A program made the position numbers and the translations under genes. A DNA stretch of 64,000 bases from an uncultured Bacteroidota bacterium (GTDB lineage: Bacteria; Bacteroidota; Bacteroidia; Bacteroidales; F082). How positions within the stretch are numbered: position 1 is the stretch's first letter; each line of letters begins with the position of its first letter. The stretch covers positions 1 to 64,000 of the forward strand of contig CAITDJ010000097.1 of NCBI GenBank assembly GCA_903891085.1, in the 5' to 3' direction. A model generated the notes under the pieces. The model was given only the letters and a program-made list of their open reading frames with translations. It was not told the origin of the DNA and ran no database searches. This document shows positions 9,562 to 20,084 of this stretch, in pieces.

Positions 9562-9677
9562 GCATCAAATACCTTGCCTAATCATTCATTTTGTCGGCAA
9601 AACATGAATTTACCTAACTTTTTTTTGAATGGATGGTTTCAGTAAACAGGAGCGAGCGCAAAGTTATAGGTGAAATG

Positions 9678-10262
9678 CTAATCTTCGAAGAAGTGCATGT
9701 CAAGGATATAATTGTAGGTTTTGGCGGGTATAAAAAAGCGCATATCCTTTCCAACGGATATGGCATGTCGGAGAAAACTCGATGAAACTTCTATTTCGGG
9801 GGCATTTACAATCTGAACAGAAGGATGGTTCTCAAACTGGCCAGCCGTGAAGCCTTTCCTCGGATAAACGAAAACATTGTAATTGTTCAATATGACTTCA
9901 TAGTTTTTCCACTTCTGAAATGATTGCAGTGAATCCATCCCACAAATAACAGAGAATGATTTATCAGGATTTTTTTCGGAAAGACGAACCAATGTATCAA
10001 TGGTATAGGAGGGTTTGGGCAGATGAAATTCAACATCAATAACCCTGAATTTCGGATAATCATCAACCGCCTTGTACACCAGATCGAGCCTGTGGTAATC
10101 AGCCAACAGACTCTTTTTATCCTTAAGTGGATTGTGGGGAGAAACAACAAACCAAACCTCGTGTAAATCAGTAAATTCAACCAGATAATTGGCAAGCATC
10201 ATATGTCCGTTATGGATTGGATTAAACGAACCGAAAAACAGACCTACCTTTTCAGTAATCAT
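9678..10262 (-). CDS. nadD: Nicotinate-nucleotide adenylyltransferase
   Basis: Transfers AMP from ATP to nicotinate mononucleotide to make deamido-NAD in NAD synthesis. The nucleotidyltransferase start GLFFGSFNPIHNGH is at residues 7-20, with the (T/H)xGH motif, and the second signature ISSTxIR appears as VSSSFLR near the C terminus. WFVVSPHNPLKDKK matches the substrate loop of the family. The ATG at 10262 (194 residues) puts the signature in its usual place; an upstream in-frame ATG at 10313 would run into the neighbouring gene. It is the last gene of a minus-strand run yicC-gmk-oxidoreductase-nadD, 10 bases after the oxidoreductase stop. Confidence 0.94.
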   Translation of the reverse strand: MITEKVGLFFGSFNPIHNGHMMLANYLVEFTDLHEVWFVVSPHNPLKDKKSLLADYHRLDLVYKAVDDYPKFRVIDVEFHLPKPSYTIDTLVRLSEKNPDKSFSVICGMDSLQSFQKWKNYEVILNNYNVFVYPRKGFTAGQFENHPSVQIVNAPEIEVSSSFLRHAISVGKDMRFFIPAKTYNYILDMHFFED

Positions 10263-10272
10263 AATCGACGAA

Positions 10273-11304
10273 TTAGAAATGAATGAGCATTTTGCCATCC
10301 GACATGGCGCCAAGATAATTACGGATTCCTTTCACAATCTCTTCCATGCTGATGGTTGTATTCACCGGTTGCTGCACCTCCCCGGATGTTATCATGGTTG
10401 ATAATGTATTTCTGACATCATTAAATGACAGATTATCAGTATTATTCATCCAATCATTGAGATTATATCCTGTAAGGGTAAGATTCTTAAATATCAATTG
10501 CATTGGATTTATTCCTGAAACAGCTTTTCCGGATAATCCACCGTAAACAACGATTTCAGCGTTTGCAGGAAGAGAATTTGCAATTAAGCCTGTTTGTTCT
10601 CCGGCAATTGCGTCAAAGACAACGCATGTTTCGTATGTGTGTAGTACAGTTTTTAAATTATCTTCAAAAGCCTCTTCTGTTGTTAGTAAAACCTTATCGA
10701 AACCTTTTTGAATCAATGTTTCTAAGGTTTGTTGCCGACGAACAATTCCGATGGTTTTCATTTGTTGTTTTTTTGCCAGGGCAAAAAGAAAATCAGATAC
10801 CCTGCTGCCGGCAGCATTGATTACAATGGCCTGACAATTGCGCTTTTGAGCAATCTCAAATAGTCCAAATGCAGTAAAGGGATTGATAAAAAAACAGGCT
10901 GCCTGATCAATCGATAATGCCTCATCAACCGGAATAAGTTGTTCAGGACGGGCGATCAGATACTCTGCCCAGGTGCCGTCACTATCATCCTGTGCAAAAC
11001 AACTTATACGTCTTCCCAACCAATAATCCGACGATAATCCGCCCCCCACAGCTACGATAATGCCGGTTCCTTCGAATCCTAGAACACAAGGTAACGATTT
11101 GTGAATATTATATCCTCCCTGAATGAAGGCAATGTCAGAAGGATTGCATGGTGCTGCCTGCATTTTAACAAGCAAATGATTGTCAGCAATGTGTGTGATC
11201 TGTTTTTCAACAACGCGAAGGCCAATCATTGCCCTTACGGTATTGGCATTGTAAGCCGGTAATTCAATCGCCCGGTAGTTAATCGGAAATACTGGTTTTT
11301 TCAT
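10273..11304 (-). CDS. Zinc-independent MDR-family oxidoreductase (quinone reductase-like)
   Basis: A 343-residue medium-chain dehydrogenase/reductase. The N-terminal GroES-like half has MQAAPCNPSDIAFIQGGY and LPCVLGFEGTGIIVAVGGG; the Rossmann half has AIVINAAGSRVSDFLFALA and VFDAIAGEQTG. The Cys/His zinc ligands of alcohol dehydrogenases are not apparent, so it looks like the quinone-reductase/enoyl-reductase side of the family, using NADPH. Substrate unknown. The start overlaps the gmk stop by four bases (ATGA), so it is coupled to gmk. It sits between gmk and nadD, which are often neighbours in Bacteroidota. Confidence 0.82.
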   Translation of the reverse strand: MKKPVFPINYRAIELPAYNANTVRAMIGLRVVEKQITHIADNHLLVKMQAAPCNPSDIAFIQGGYNIHKSLPCVLGFEGTGIIVAVGGGLSSDYWLGRRISCFAQDDSDGTWAEYLIARPEQLIPVDEALSIDQAACFFINPFTAFGLFEIAQKRNCQAIVINAAGSRVSDFLFALAKKQQMKTIGIVRRQQTLETLIQKGFDKVLLTTEEAFEDNLKTVLHTYETCVVFDAIAGEQTGLIANSLPANAEIVVYGGLSGKAVSGINPMQLIFKNLTLTGYNLNDWMNNTDNLSFNDVRNTLSTMITSGEVQQPVNTTISMEEIVKGIRNYLGAMSDGKMLIHF

Positions 11305-11876
11305 GTGTTAATGAAATGTTGGACGATATATTTTATTTCATTTTGCGCTGTAACAAGATCGTCGTTATGTAAAATAAAATCAAATTTATGAGCGAAAGTC
11401 ATTTCAAATTCGGCTTTTTCAATTCTTTTTTGAATATTCTCATCTGAATCAGTGGACCGAATGCATAGTCTTTTACGCAGGGTGTCAATCGATGGCGCCA
11501 TTACAAAAACTGCAAGCGCCTGATCCTGATAGTGTTGTTTAATATTCAATCCACCTAAAACATCGACATCGAAAAGAATATGTTTGCCTTGTTGCAGCAA
11601 CAAATCCACCTCGCACTTCAGTGTTCCATAGTAAGAACCATTGTAAACTTCTTCCCATTCCAAAAATTCATTCTTCGAAATTTTGGTTCTGAATTCTTCC
11701 CGACTGATAAAAAAATAGTCTTTCCCGTTTTCTTCTCCAACCCTCATACTTCTGCTTGTAGCTGAAACTGAAAAGGTTAGTCCGGTCAAATTATCTAAAA
11801 GATATTTTACAATGGTTGTTTTGCCCGATCCTGATGGGGCGGAGAAAATAAGGAGCTTACCCGGTTTTATTTGCAT
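11301..11876 (-). CDS. gmk: Guanylate kinase
   Basis: Phosphorylates GMP to GDP. The P-loop FSAPSGSGKTT is at residues 11-21. The GMP-binding block SATSRSMRVGEENGKDYFF and EFLEWEEVYNGSYYGT follows, then LFDVDVLGGLNIK and the lid region RLCIRSTDSDENIQKRI. The length of 191 residues is typical. The gene starts five bases after the yicC stop and overlaps the next oxidoreductase gene. Confidence 0.97.
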   Translation of the reverse strand: MQIKPGKLLIFSAPSGSGKTTIVKYLLDNLTGLTFSVSATSRSMRVGEENGKDYFFISREEFRTKISKNEFLEWEEVYNGSYYGTLKCEVDLLLQQGKHILFDVDVLGGLNIKQHYQDQALAVFVMAPSIDTLRKRLCIRSTDSDENIQKRIEKAEFEMTFAHKFDFILHNDDLVTAQNEIKYIVQHFINT

Positions 11877-11880
11877 AAGA

Positions 11881-12753
11881 CTAAAGAATATTGAATAATT
11901 GTTCTTTTATTTTCTCCAATTCATCTTTCATCTGCACAACAATCCGCTGTATACTTGCATCATTCGCTTTCGATCCGAGTGTATTTATTTCACGACCGAT
12001 TTCCTGCGTAATAAAACCAAGTTTTTTGCCTGAGTTGTCTTCATCAATGGTTTCGGTGAAGTATTCGCAGTGTTGTTTTAAACGGACTTTTTCTTCGGTA
12101 ATATCTAATTTTTCAAGGTAATAAATCAACTCCTGTTCAAACCTGTTCTCATCAAATTTACCCGATTCGGCAAATTCGCTCATGTTTTTTGTTAATCGTG
12201 TTTTTATCAGTTCTTTTCGCTGAATTTCAAATGGTTCAACCTGAACTAATAAGCTCATAATTAAATTAATACGTCCAATAATCTCGGTTTTTAAATTTAG
12301 TCCCTCCTGAATTCTAAACGCATCAAACTGGAGGAAGGCCTTTTCGGTAGAAGCATAAAGATTTGTTATTATTTCATCGCTCAGATTTTCATCTGCGGTC
12401 GAAAAAATTCCGGGGAAGCGCGTTACCAATCCCAAAATATCATCAGGCATCTTAATTGCCAATTTATAGGTAAGATCCTCCAGTTGAGCATGGTAAGCTT
12501 TCACTGTATCATAATCGATCTGGGCACTTGCTTTTTCGATCATATTCTCAATAAAGATTGAAACATCAACTTTCCCCCGCAAGACTTTTGGTGAAATTCT
12601 ATTCCTTAATTCAAATTCGTAAGGTTTCAGATCGTTCGACAAACGCATCGATAAATCGAGCTGTTTGCTATTTAATGCCTTTATTTCAATAGTGATTTTT
12701 TTGGAGTCAGCCTGAAATTCGGATTTACCGAAACCTGTCATCGATCGAATCAT
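11881..12753 (-). CDS. yicC: YicC/YloC-family endoribonuclease
   Basis: A 290-residue protein of the YicC family, whose characterised members act as endoribonucleases. It starts with the family signature MIRSMTGFGKSEF and ends with the conserved block FITQEIGREINTLGSKANDA and VVQMKDELEKIKEQLFNIL. The middle is helical (VEPFEIQRKELIKTRLTKNM). It is the first gene of the run yicC-gmk-oxidoreductase-nadD and has a -7 promoter element at 12770. Confidence 0.94.
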   Translation of the reverse strand: MIRSMTGFGKSEFQADSKKITIEIKALNSKQLDLSMRLSNDLKPYEFELRNRISPKVLRGKVDVSIFIENMIEKASAQIDYDTVKAYHAQLEDLTYKLAIKMPDDILGLVTRFPGIFSTADENLSDEIITNLYASTEKAFLQFDAFRIQEGLNLKTEIIGRINLIMSLLVQVEPFEIQRKELIKTRLTKNMSEFAESGKFDENRFEQELIYYLEKLDITEEKVRLKQHCEYFTETIDEDNSGKKLGFITQEIGREINTLGSKANDASIQRIVVQMKDELEKIKEQLFNIL

Positions 12754-12769
12754 AATTTTTTATTTGTGG

Positions 12770-12777
12770 CAAAGATA
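12770..12777 (-). promoter_or_regulatory. -7 element TATCTTTG before yicC
   Basis: TATCTTTG on the minus strand fits TAnnTTTG and lies 17 bases before the yicC ATG. It would drive the four-gene run yicC to nadD. No clear -33 motif. Confidence 0.5.
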
Positions 12778-12863
12778 CATCGAAGAGTTTGTGCGTAATT
12801 TTTTTATTCATCAATTTCATAAAGATTACACAAGTTTCTGTAATATTGTTGTAAATATTAAAA

Positions 12864-14264
12864 TTGAAACCACTACTGACATATTTCTTTTCTTTTTTGT
12901 TCATAGGCACCTGTATTGCTGATAATGACCTTATTAAAATCGATAGCCTGAACAAACTTGTTGGCTTGCAATCGGGTCGCGAACGAATTGAAACATTGAT
13001 AACTCTGTCAGAAGCCTATCGGGAAGTTTCATTTGATAAAAGTTTAAAAACAGGATCAGATGCTGAGAAATTTGCGGCTGACGAAGGTTTCGAAGCGTTG
13101 AAAGGTAAAATTTTATTATCGATGGGAGAGAGTGCTTCCATTTCGGGTGATTTTGCGCTGGCACTTGACTATTACAGTAAGGCACTGAAGGCTTATAAAG
13201 AATCGGATAGTTATTCAGAACTCGCTGAAACTTACAATAAAATGGGTCTTGTGTATAAAAACCTGGCCGAATTTGATAAGGCAATTGAGAGCCTTATAAT
13301 AGCAACCGAAATTGAAAAAGAGCATAACCTTGTCAGCCAGCTTGCCGGATCAATTGCTAATCTGGCGACAATTTACTTCTCACAGGGAGATTTCAACAAA
13401 GCAATGGATGGTTATCATCAGGCACAACTTGTTTATAAGGATTTGAATGATACATTGCGATATGCGAAAATGACGATGAATGTCGGTCTTGTATACTGGC
13501 AATGGGATAAAAATGATATGGCTCTTGATATGCTTCAGGAAGCAAAAAAAATCTTTGAGAAAAAAGAGGATTTTATTGAATTAGGGAGGGTTTATAACAA
13601 TATCGGGATGTTGTATTATCAGGATGTAAGAGATACAGTGAAAGCATTAGAATATTTCGAAAATTCCTTGTCTATACGCGAATTACTTGGTAATCAACTT
13701 GGCATGGCTGTTGTTTTGGCCAATATCGGTAATGTTTATCGAGATAAAAAACAATTTACCGAAGCTTTTGACAAATATGACAAGGCTTTAAGGATTAGTG
13801 AGGCCATTGGTTATAAAGAAGGCGTTGTTAGAACAAATTATTATATAGGGATCGCTTATCAAAAAGATAAGAAATTCAAAGAATCGAATAGATATCTCAG
13901 TAAAAGTAAACTGATGGCCGATGATTACGGAATGACAAATTATGCAGGTCTAGTGAATGAATCCAGACTAAAGAATTACGCTGCGCTGGGTGATTATGAA
14001 GGATTTATGAAGGAGTTTTCAATTTATTCCTCAACAAGAGATTCGCTTTCATCCGACTTAAACGAAATGACAACCAGAGAGGCGGAGGCCAGGTATAAAA
14101 TTAACGAGTTATTGCCTGAAATAGAAAGACTCGAAGCGTTGAACAAGCAGCAGCTTAGTCGATTAACACTTTATCGTTATTCATTTTTAAGCCTGTTGTT
14201 GGTGGTCTTTGTTGTAACCTTTTATTTAGTATTTCGAAGGAAACCCAAAACATCTTATCATTGA
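12864..14264 (+). CDS. Exported TPR-repeat protein with C-terminal membrane anchor
   Basis: A 466-residue protein starting at TTG (12864). An in-frame stop lies at 12852 and no ATG is available before the signal peptide MKPLLTYFFSFLFIGTCIA. Residues about 70-360 contain six to eight tetratricopeptide repeats of about 40 residues, for example AETYNKMGLVYKNLAEFDKA, GSIANLATIYFSQGDFNKA, VYNNIGMLYYQDVRDTVKA and VLANIGNVYRDKKQFTEA. A coiled coil (MTTREAEARYKINELLPEIE) leads to a single membrane segment (SFLSLLLVVFVVTFYLVF) and a short basic tail. This is the layout of the periplasmic TPR sensors found at the front of Bacteroidota histidine kinases and LuxR-type regulators, but here no output domain follows. 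Function unknown. Confidence 0.8.
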   Translation: MKPLLTYFFSFLFIGTCIADNDLIKIDSLNKLVGLQSGRERIETLITLSEAYREVSFDKSLKTGSDAEKFAADEGFEALKGKILLSMGESASISGDFALALDYYSKALKAYKESDSYSELAETYNKMGLVYKNLAEFDKAIESLIIATEIEKEHNLVSQLAGSIANLATIYFSQGDFNKAMDGYHQAQLVYKDLNDTLRYAKMTMNVGLVYWQWDKNDMALDMLQEAKKIFEKKEDFIELGRVYNNIGMLYYQDVRDTVKALEYFENSLSIRELLGNQLGMAVVLANIGNVYRDKKQFTEAFDKYDKALRISEAIGYKEGVVRTNYYIGIAYQKDKKFKESNRYLSKSKLMADDYGMTNYAGLVNESRLKNYAALGDYEGFMKEFSIYSSTRDSLSSDLNEMTTREAEARYKINELLPEIERLEALNKQQLSRLTLYRYSFLSLLLVVFVVTFYLVFRRKPKTSYH

Positions 14265-14322
14265 TTCCAGATAAAAATCTCTCGTTTAATAAAATTCCCT
14301 TAATAAGAAGTTAAATCAAATT

Positions 14323-15399
14323 ATGAAAGCAATCATTGAGCCGTACCACCTCTTCGCCGACCCGATCTGGTACTATAATGCCATGATTCATGATATTGAA
14401 AGTGCTGTAAACTATGTGTATATTGAAACGTATCGTATTGGAAATGATGTAATTGGAACAAGAATAAAGGATGCGCTTATTAAAAAAGCTAAGAATGGTG
14501 TCGAGATTAAGGTTCTTATCGACTTCTGGGGAAGTTCGGGTGTTAATAATGGTTTTTTTGATGATTTAATCAAACTGGGTGGTCAGGTAAGATTTTTCGA
14601 AAAAATTAAATTCAATTCCGACCTTTTCACCCGTGGTCACCGCCGTAACCATCGGAAATTGATCATTATCGACGACAAAATATCGTATATCGGTTCATTT
14701 AATTTAACCGAATATAATCTTAACTGGCGCGAATCTGTCCTGCGAATTAACAATGGACTTACGGCAACACTTAAAAAAGTTTTCAACCTCGATTTTAAAA
14801 TCTATAACAAATATGTCCTCATAAAAACCAATTACCTCCGTTTACTCCGCTATCAGCAATTTGAAATAGTCCGTGATATGCCTTCAATCACAAAGCAACA
14901 TATTATGCGAAGATATATTCAAATGATTCGCAAGGCCAAGGAAAGCGTAATTGTGGTCACCCCGTATTTTTTACCCGGATATATGCTGCGGAAGTCGTTG
15001 ATCGATGCAGTACAACGCGGTGTGAAAGTTCAGGTTATTATTCCCCGACGCTCTGATGTCGGCCTCGTTGATATTCTTAGGAATAAGTATATGGGTCACC
15101 TGCATATGAGCGGAATTGAGTTTTTATTGTATTATCCCCATAACCTTCATGCCAAATTATTACTTATCGATCATTCTCATTTCAGTATAGGATCACCCAA
15201 TTTCGATTACAGGAGTTTCAGGTATATGTATGAAATCGTATTGTTGGGCCATCAAAAGGAAATTGTTGATCAGGTATTCAATCACATTCGGATATCGATC
15301 GAAAGTACTGAGAACTTTGATTATGAGTTATGGAAACGCAGGCCATTGATTAATAAGTTCTTCGAATGGTTGTTGGTGCCTTTCAGGCACCTGTTATGA
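14323..15399 (+). CDS. cls: Cardiolipin synthase-like phospholipase D protein
   Basis: A 358-residue protein with two phospholipase D active-site motifs. HRKLIIIDDKISYIGSFN (HxKx4D) is near residue 111 and HAKLLLIDHSHFSIGSPNFD near 275. This two-HKD architecture is that of cardiolipin synthases and related phosphatidyltransferases. There are no N-terminal membrane helices, unlike ClsA, so it resembles the ClsB/soluble type. Likely role: condense phosphatidylglycerol with another phospholipid at the inner membrane face; other phosphatidyl acceptors are possible. The gene follows the TPR gene by 58 bases. Confidence 0.85.
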   Translation: MKAIIEPYHLFADPIWYYNAMIHDIESAVNYVYIETYRIGNDVIGTRIKDALIKKAKNGVEIKVLIDFWGSSGVNNGFFDDLIKLGGQVRFFEKIKFNSDLFTRGHRRNHRKLIIIDDKISYIGSFNLTEYNLNWRESVLRINNGLTATLKKVFNLDFKIYNKYVLIKTNYLRLLRYQQFEIVRDMPSITKQHIMRRYIQMIRKAKESVIVVTPYFLPGYMLRKSLIDAVQRGVKVQVIIPRRSDVGLVDILRNKYMGHLHMSGIEFLLYYPHNLHAKLLLIDHSHFSIGSPNFDYRSFRYMYEIVLLGHQKEIVDQVFNHIRISIESTENFDYELWKRRPLINKFFEWLLVPFRHLL

Positions 15400-15465
15400 A
15401 CATCAGTCACCTGAAAAATATTGGCCGAAAAGCGTAATTGACCCGCCTGATCAAAGAACTAATTG

Positions 15466-15473
15466 TACCTTTG
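15466..15473 (+). promoter_or_regulatory. -7 element TACCTTTG before rocD
   Basis: TACCTTTG fits TAnnTTTG and lies 53 bases before the rocD ATG. A TTGAC sequence at 15438-15442 is a little too far upstream for the usual 19-21 spacing. Confidence 0.5.
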
Positions 15474-15526
15474 TAGCAGAATTGTTAAAAGATTCACAGT
15501 AAAGTAGAAAATTTAAAAAAGAAATT

Positions 15527-16750
15527 ATGACACAACATTTGACTTCGCATGAAGCGATTGAACTTGAAGAAAAATATGGAGCGCATAACTATCACCCACT
15601 TCCTGTGGTGTTGGCCAAAGGAAAGGGAGCAAAGGTTTGGGATGTTGAAGGGAAAGAGTATTTTGACTTTCTTTCGGCCTATTCAGCTGTAAACCAAGGA
15701 CATTGTCATCCAAAAATTGCCGCAGCGCTGATCGATCAGGCCCAGATTCTTACACTAACTTCCCGGGCTTTTTTCAGTAATACCCTTGGTATTTATGAAA
15801 AATATATTACTGAATATTTCGGATACGACAAGGTATTACCCATGAATAGCGGTGCTGAAGGTGATGAAACTGCCCTGAAACTTTGTCGGAAATGGGCTTA
15901 TATGAAAAAAGGTGTGCCTGAAAACGAGGCAAAAATAATAGTATGTGAAGGAAATTTTCATGGTCGTACCATCACTATCATCAGTATGTCAACCGATCCC
16001 GATTCACGTGATGGTTTTGGCCCGTACACACCTGGCTTCATTACAATACCGTATAACGATATTCCGGCGTTGGAATCAGCACTGGCCGATCCAACGGTTG
16101 CTGGTTTTTTGGTTGAACCGATTCAGGGAGAAGCCGGTGTGTTTGTCCCAGATGATGGATACCTGAAAAAAGCCTTCGATCTTTGTAAAGCAAAAAATGT
16201 ACTGTTCATTGCCGATGAAGTGCAGACTGGCATTGCCCGCACAGGTAAATTATTGGCTTGTGAACACGAAGGAGTTCGTCCTGATATGTTGATTTTAGGA
16301 AAAGCCCTTTCAGGCGGTTTTTATCCTGTTTCGGCTGTCTTGGCTGATGATGAAATTATGTTATGTATAAAACCTGGCGAACATGGTAGCACTTTTGGAG
16401 GAAATCCAATGGCTGCCCGGGTTGCTGTTGCTGCACTTGAGGTGGTAAAAGATGAAAACCTGGCAGAAAACGCCGAAAAAATGGGAAAAATATTTCGGAG
16501 TGAAATGGGGAGTTTCAAACATGATATGATTGAACTTGTTCGTGGAAAAGGCTTGTTGAATGCCATCGTTATTCGCCCGAAAAACGGTAAAACTGCCTGG
16601 GATGTTTGTTTGAAAATGGCCGAGAACGGGGTCCTGGCCAAACCAACGCATGGCCACATCATTCGATTTGCTCCTCCATTGGTTATTACCGAAACGGAAT
16701 TAATGGATGCAATTGGCCGGATAAAAAAATCGATGCTTGCCTTCGAATAA
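15527..16750 (+). CDS. rocD: Ornithine aminotransferase
   Basis: A PLP-dependent class III aminotransferase that moves the delta-amino group of ornithine to 2-oxoglutarate, linking arginine/ornithine with glutamate semialdehyde and proline. The N terminus [37 protein letters not shown] and [17 protein letters not shown] is typical of ornithine aminotransferases. [27 protein letters not shown] and the PLP lysine in ILGKALSGG (near residue 257) follow. Length 407 is normal. It stands alone with a bidirectional terminator behind it. Acetylornithine aminotransferase is the main alternative; the NYHPLPVV start favours RocD. Confidence 0.93.
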   Translation: MTQHLTSHEAIELEEKYGAHNYHPLPVVLAKGKGAKVWDVEGKEYFDFLSAYSAVNQGHCHPKIAAALIDQAQILTLTSRAFFSNTLGIYEKYITEYFGYDKVLPMNSGAEGDETALKLCRKWAYMKKGVPENEAKIIVCEGNFHGRTITIISMSTDPDSRDGFGPYTPGFITIPYNDIPALESALADPTVAGFLVEPIQGEAGVFVPDDGYLKKAFDLCKAKNVLFIADEVQTGIARTGKLLACEHEGVRPDMLILGKALSGGFYPVSAVLADDEIMLCIKPGEHGSTFGGNPMAARVAVAALEVVKDENLAENAEKMGKIFRSEMGSFKHDMIELVRGKGLLNAIVIRPKNGKTAWDVCLKMAENGVLAKPTHGHIIRFAPPLVITETELMDAIGRIKKSMLAFE

Positions 16751-16768
16751 GACGTTGGCATTATTATA

Positions 16769-16803
16769 AAAAAAAAGGAACTGAATTTCAGTTCCTTTTT
16801 TTT
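16769..16803. terminator. Bidirectional terminator between rocD and sodB
   Basis: An A run, then a perfect hairpin GGAACTGAATTTCAGTTCC (16777-16795) and a T run. It serves the converging rocD and superoxide dismutase genes. Confidence 0.85.
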
Positions 16804-16837
16804 GTTGACAATTCTTTCAAAACTAATTTCTAAAAAA

Positions 16838-17464
16838 TTATGCAATGGCTTTCAGGTATCTCTTTTCAACTTCATCCCAATTTACTACATTCCAGAAAGC
16901 GCTGATATAGTCAGGCCGTTTGTTTTGGTATTTCAGATAATAGGCATGTTCCCAGACATCTAATCCAAGAACTGGCTTGCCTTTACAATCAGCTACATCC
17001 ATCAATGGATTATCCTGATTAGGTGTCGAACATACACAAAGTGATTTATCATCTTTCACACACAACCATGCCCATCCGCTTCCAAATCTGGTTTTGGCTG
17101 CATTATTGAACAACTCTTTCAACGCATCAAACGACCCAAATTGCTTTGTAATAGCTTCAGATATTTTTCCTTTTGGTGCTCCACCACCATCAGGCGACAT
17201 AACGGACCAAAATAGTTTGTGGTTGTAATGTCCACCACCATTATTGCGCACCGCAACAGGATATTTGCTGATGTTTTGGAGTAATTCACAAAAATTCAAA
17301 TCGGCCATCTCTGTTCCCTTGGTGGCTGCTTGTAAATTGTCGAAATATGCCCTGTGATGGCGTGTGTAGTGAATCTCCATGGTCAAGGCATCGATGTTAG
17401 GCTCGAGTGCTTTGAAATCGTAAGGTAATTCGTCGAATTGTAAGTCTTTAATTTGTGTTCCCAT
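16838..17464 (-). CDS. sodB: Superoxide dismutase, Fe/Mn type
   Basis: Converts superoxide to oxygen and hydrogen peroxide. Landmarks: [18 protein letters not shown] (first metal His), [18 protein letters not shown] (second His), GSGWAWLC and [19 protein letters not shown] (Asp and His ligands). I start at the ATG at 17464 (208 residues), giving [20 protein letters not shown], the usual beginning. An upstream ATG at 17539 would add 25 residues that look like translated leader. Iron or manganese use cannot be decided by eye; the AWLC and GGG features resemble iron or cambialistic anaerobe enzymes. It suggests an organism that meets oxygen at least transiently. Confidence 0.95.
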   Translation of the reverse strand: MGTQIKDLQFDELPYDFKALEPNIDALTMEIHYTRHHRAYFDNLQAATKGTEMADLNFCELLQNISKYPVAVRNNGGGHYNHKLFWSVMSPDGGGAPKGKISEAITKQFGSFDALKELFNNAAKTRFGSGWAWLCVKDDKSLCVCSTPNQDNPLMDVADCKGKPVLGLDVWEHAYYLKYQNKRPDYISAFWNVVNWDEVEKRYLKAIA

Positions 17465-17567
17465 CGTTAATTGTGTTTCGAGGTTTGTTAAAACGTAATA
17501 CTTATTTAGATACAATCCAAATAGAATACACAATAACATCCGGCAACGGGAATTGTTCAGCAGTGAA

Positions 17568-20060
17568 TTAAAACTCTGCGACTAATTTTAAATTTAACTG
17601 ACGGGGAGTCAGATAGTTGGGAACAGCGTATTGTCGGCTATTAATATCTTTTACCCAAATATAAGAAACTGTATTATTCACCTGAAGCAAATTGAACACC
17701 TCTAAACTAAGCCATAGGTTTTTTATATGTCTGAGTGGTGTTTTTCCATTAAAAGTGGTTTGTTCGCCAATCAGTTGCTTGCTAAAGCCAATATCAACCC
17801 GGCGGTATGGGGGCATTCTTCGTTTTTGCAGGTAGCGCTCGGTATTAGGCGGGCCAAATGGTAATCCTGTACCAAAAAGTAATTTCAGATGTACCCTGAA
17901 GGTTGGGTAACGTGGGATATAATCCTGAAAAAAGAGCGAAAACTGAACACGCTGATCTGCCGGACGTGGGATAAAACCCGGAAAAACGGTAAGCGTATCT
18001 GTAATATCACCTGATGCATCAGTTATAAAATCCTGATAAGAGTCATTATCAACGTTTTCCATTGTTTTCATTAAGGACAAACTCGCCCAGCTTTCGATTC
18101 CTTTCACAAATTCCCCGTTGATTTTGAAATCAAGACCTGTAGCATAACCAGTGGCAGTTTGGTCAGCATAATAGCGAATACGCACATTATCAACCTCATA
18201 TGGAACGAGATTATACAAATACTTATAATAGATTTCGCTTGTAAGTACAAAGGGGCGATTCCAGGCTTTGAAATTCAGGTCGCTGCCAAGGATAATCTGA
18301 AATGATTGTTGCGAATGCGGGTTGGTATAGAGTGATCCATCGAAAAGGCGCATTTCGCGATAGGAAGGTGGTTGGTTATACAAGCCGGTCGATAACCGGA
18401 AAATCAGTTCTTTTTTCCAGTGTGGGTTGTAAGCCAGACTCGCCCGTGGGCTTAGCAGGAACTCTTTGCCGTAGTCCCAATAGTTTGCCCTTACACCTGC
18501 GGTTAATGTGTAGGATGACTGCTCTTTATCTTCAAATGTCCATGAATTTTGAAGGTAAGTGTTTAAGCTATTCGTTGACAGTGTATTATGGGCTTTGATG
18601 TTCTCGTTTAGGATAAAATCAACGTTGTCAGGATGACTAATTCCGGGAAAAGCTGGCGGATTTGGCAGGCTGTAACCAGCCGAATCAATCATTTCCCATT
18701 CGCTGATTTTGTCGTCAATCTGCTGATGCTGATATCGGGCGCCCCATTTCAGAACAGAATGATCAAGAATCAGGGTTCCTTTATGGTCAATATTAAACAC
18801 ATTGGCATCGAAGTAATTACGTGCATGTTCAATAAATGAGCCAACACCCTGTGATTGAACAACATTTCCGAATTGTTCGCTACCGGTTGAAGTCTCCAGC
18901 AATCCAATCCAGTATTGACTCTGAATATCATAAGTTTCTGTTTCACTGGTTGAATAGGCAGATGCAATCAGTTTTAAATCAATATTTTGCCTTGGTATAT
19001 AACTAAGCGTAACTGCGCCAGTGCCATTTTTATACTGATCCACCTCCTTGCCATCAAAATAGACATTCAGCCGATAGGCCTCATTAAATGTTCCAAAATC
19101 AGTTTGCCGACTTTCGGGTACAAGTTCATATTTGTTCCGCGAATAGTAACCAAGTGCTGATAATTCCCATTTGCTATTAAACTGATATTGTAAGAGTGTT
19201 TGTATATCGGTAAAATCAGGCCGGTAGGCACCCTGTGTTTCCAGTGCATTTAAAATATATTGTGTGGTTTTATACCTGGCTCCCAGCAAATAGGTGAATT
19301 TCTTGTTTTTTGCGCTGCCTTCAATATGAAATTCTGCCCCAAGCAAACTTAATCCGATTGAGGCTGCCGTTTCGGTGGGCCTTTTGTAGGTTACATCCAG
19401 CACTGAAGACAGTTTATCTCCATATTCAGCATTAAAGCCACCAGCTGAAAATGAAATAGACGAAACCAATGATGGGTTCAGAAAACTCAATCCTTCCTGT
19501 TGTCCTGAGCGGATTAAGAAGGGACGGTATATTTCGATTCCGTTTACGTATACCAGGTTCTCATCAAAATTGCCGCCTCTCACTGTATATTGAGAACTAA
19601 GTTCATTGTTTGACGAAACCCCGGGCAAGGTTTTAATCAGGTCTTCGATCCCACCGCTCATTGAGGGAAGCAACTGAGCTTGTTTTGGATTAAGTTTATT
19701 CAGCGTATTACTTCTAAGCCGTTGGTCGCGAACCTCTGAAGTCGGTAATTCTGTTACAACAGAATTCAAATCAATGTCAAGTCGTTTTCTTTCACCTGAA
19801 CGAAGCCTTACACGCTGATTAAGCGCTTTGTATCCAACGAATGAAAAGGCGATTATTACAGTAGTATCAGCTGGAATTTTCAGTTCATAATTGCCTTTGG
19901 CGTCAGTTATATCACCTTCTGTGAAACCAAGCAGGGCAACATTTACCAATTCGATTGATTTTCCATAGTCATCAGTAACACGACCATAAACCGTAGCAGA
20001 TTGCTGGGAAAAGGATGCGAAAGATGAAACACTTAAAAAAAGGAGGCAAAGAAAACGCAC
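17568..20060 (-). CDS. TonB-dependent outer-membrane receptor with CarboxypepD_reg-like domain
   Basis: An outer-membrane beta-barrel of about 830 residues. After a signal peptide ([19 protein letters not shown]) comes a carboxypeptidase-regulatory-like domain ([20 protein letters not shown] to [10 protein letters not shown]). Next is the plug ([40 protein letters not shown]) and a barrel ending in the aromatic-terminated strand LNLKLVAEF. No SusD partner is next to it, so it is not an obvious polysaccharide utilisation pair; substrate unknown. The longest reading begins at TTG 20087, but that codon lies inside a TATCTTTG -7 element. I therefore prefer the GTG at 20060, which gives a clean signal peptide; the TTG start remains possible. 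Confidence 0.85.
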   Translation of the reverse strand: MRFLCLLFLSVSSFASFSQQSATVYGRVTDDYGKSIELVNVALLGFTEGDITDAKGNYELKIPADTTVIIAFSFVGYKALNQRVRLRSGERKRLDIDLNSVVTELPTSEVRDQRLRSNTLNKLNPKQAQLLPSMSGGIEDLIKTLPGVSSNNELSSQYTVRGGNFDENLVYVNGIEIYRPFLIRSGQQEGLSFLNPSLVSSISFSAGGFNAEYGDKLSSVLDVTYKRPTETAASIGLSLLGAEFHIEGSAKNKKFTYLLGARYKTTQYILNALETQGAYRPDFTDIQTLLQYQFNSKWELSALGYYSRNKYELVPESRQTDFGTFNEAYRLNVYFDGKEVDQYKNGTGAVTLSYIPRQNIDLKLIASAYSTSETETYDIQSQYWIGLLETSTGSEQFGNVVQSQGVGSFIEHARNYFDANVFNIDHKGTLILDHSVLKWGARYQHQQIDDKISEWEMIDSAGYSLPNPPAFPGISHPDNVDFILNENIKAHNTLSTNSLNTYLQNSWTFEDKEQSSYTLTAGVRANYWDYGKEFLLSPRASLAYNPHWKKELIFRLSTGLYNQPPSYREMRLFDGSLYTNPHSQQSFQIILGSDLNFKAWNRPFVLTSEIYYKYLYNLVPYEVDNVRIRYYADQTATGYATGLDFKINGEFVKGIESWASLSLMKTMENVDNDSYQDFITDASGDITDTLTVFPGFIPRPADQRVQFSLFFQDYIPRYPTFRVHLKLLFGTGLPFGPPNTERYLQKRRMPPYRRVDIGFSKQLIGEQTTFNGKTPLRHIKNLWLSLEVFNLLQVNNTVSYIWVKDINSRQYAVPNYLTPRQLNLKLVAEF

Positions 20061-20084
20061 CGGTAATAAAGTTTGAATTTGATT

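Noticed and set aside
9581..9620. Imperfect hairpin between the SirB1 gene and nadD
   Set aside because: Bulged stem and no T tract on the minus strand; not convincing as a terminator.
16321..16845. Minus-strand 174-codon frame inside rocD
   Set aside because: Antisense of the aminotransferase, low-complexity Ser/Phe/Ile, and crosses the terminator.
17568..20060. TonB receptor as part of a polysaccharide utilisation locus
   Set aside because: No SusD-like gene or glycoside hydrolase is beside it; neighbours are superoxide dismutase and L28.
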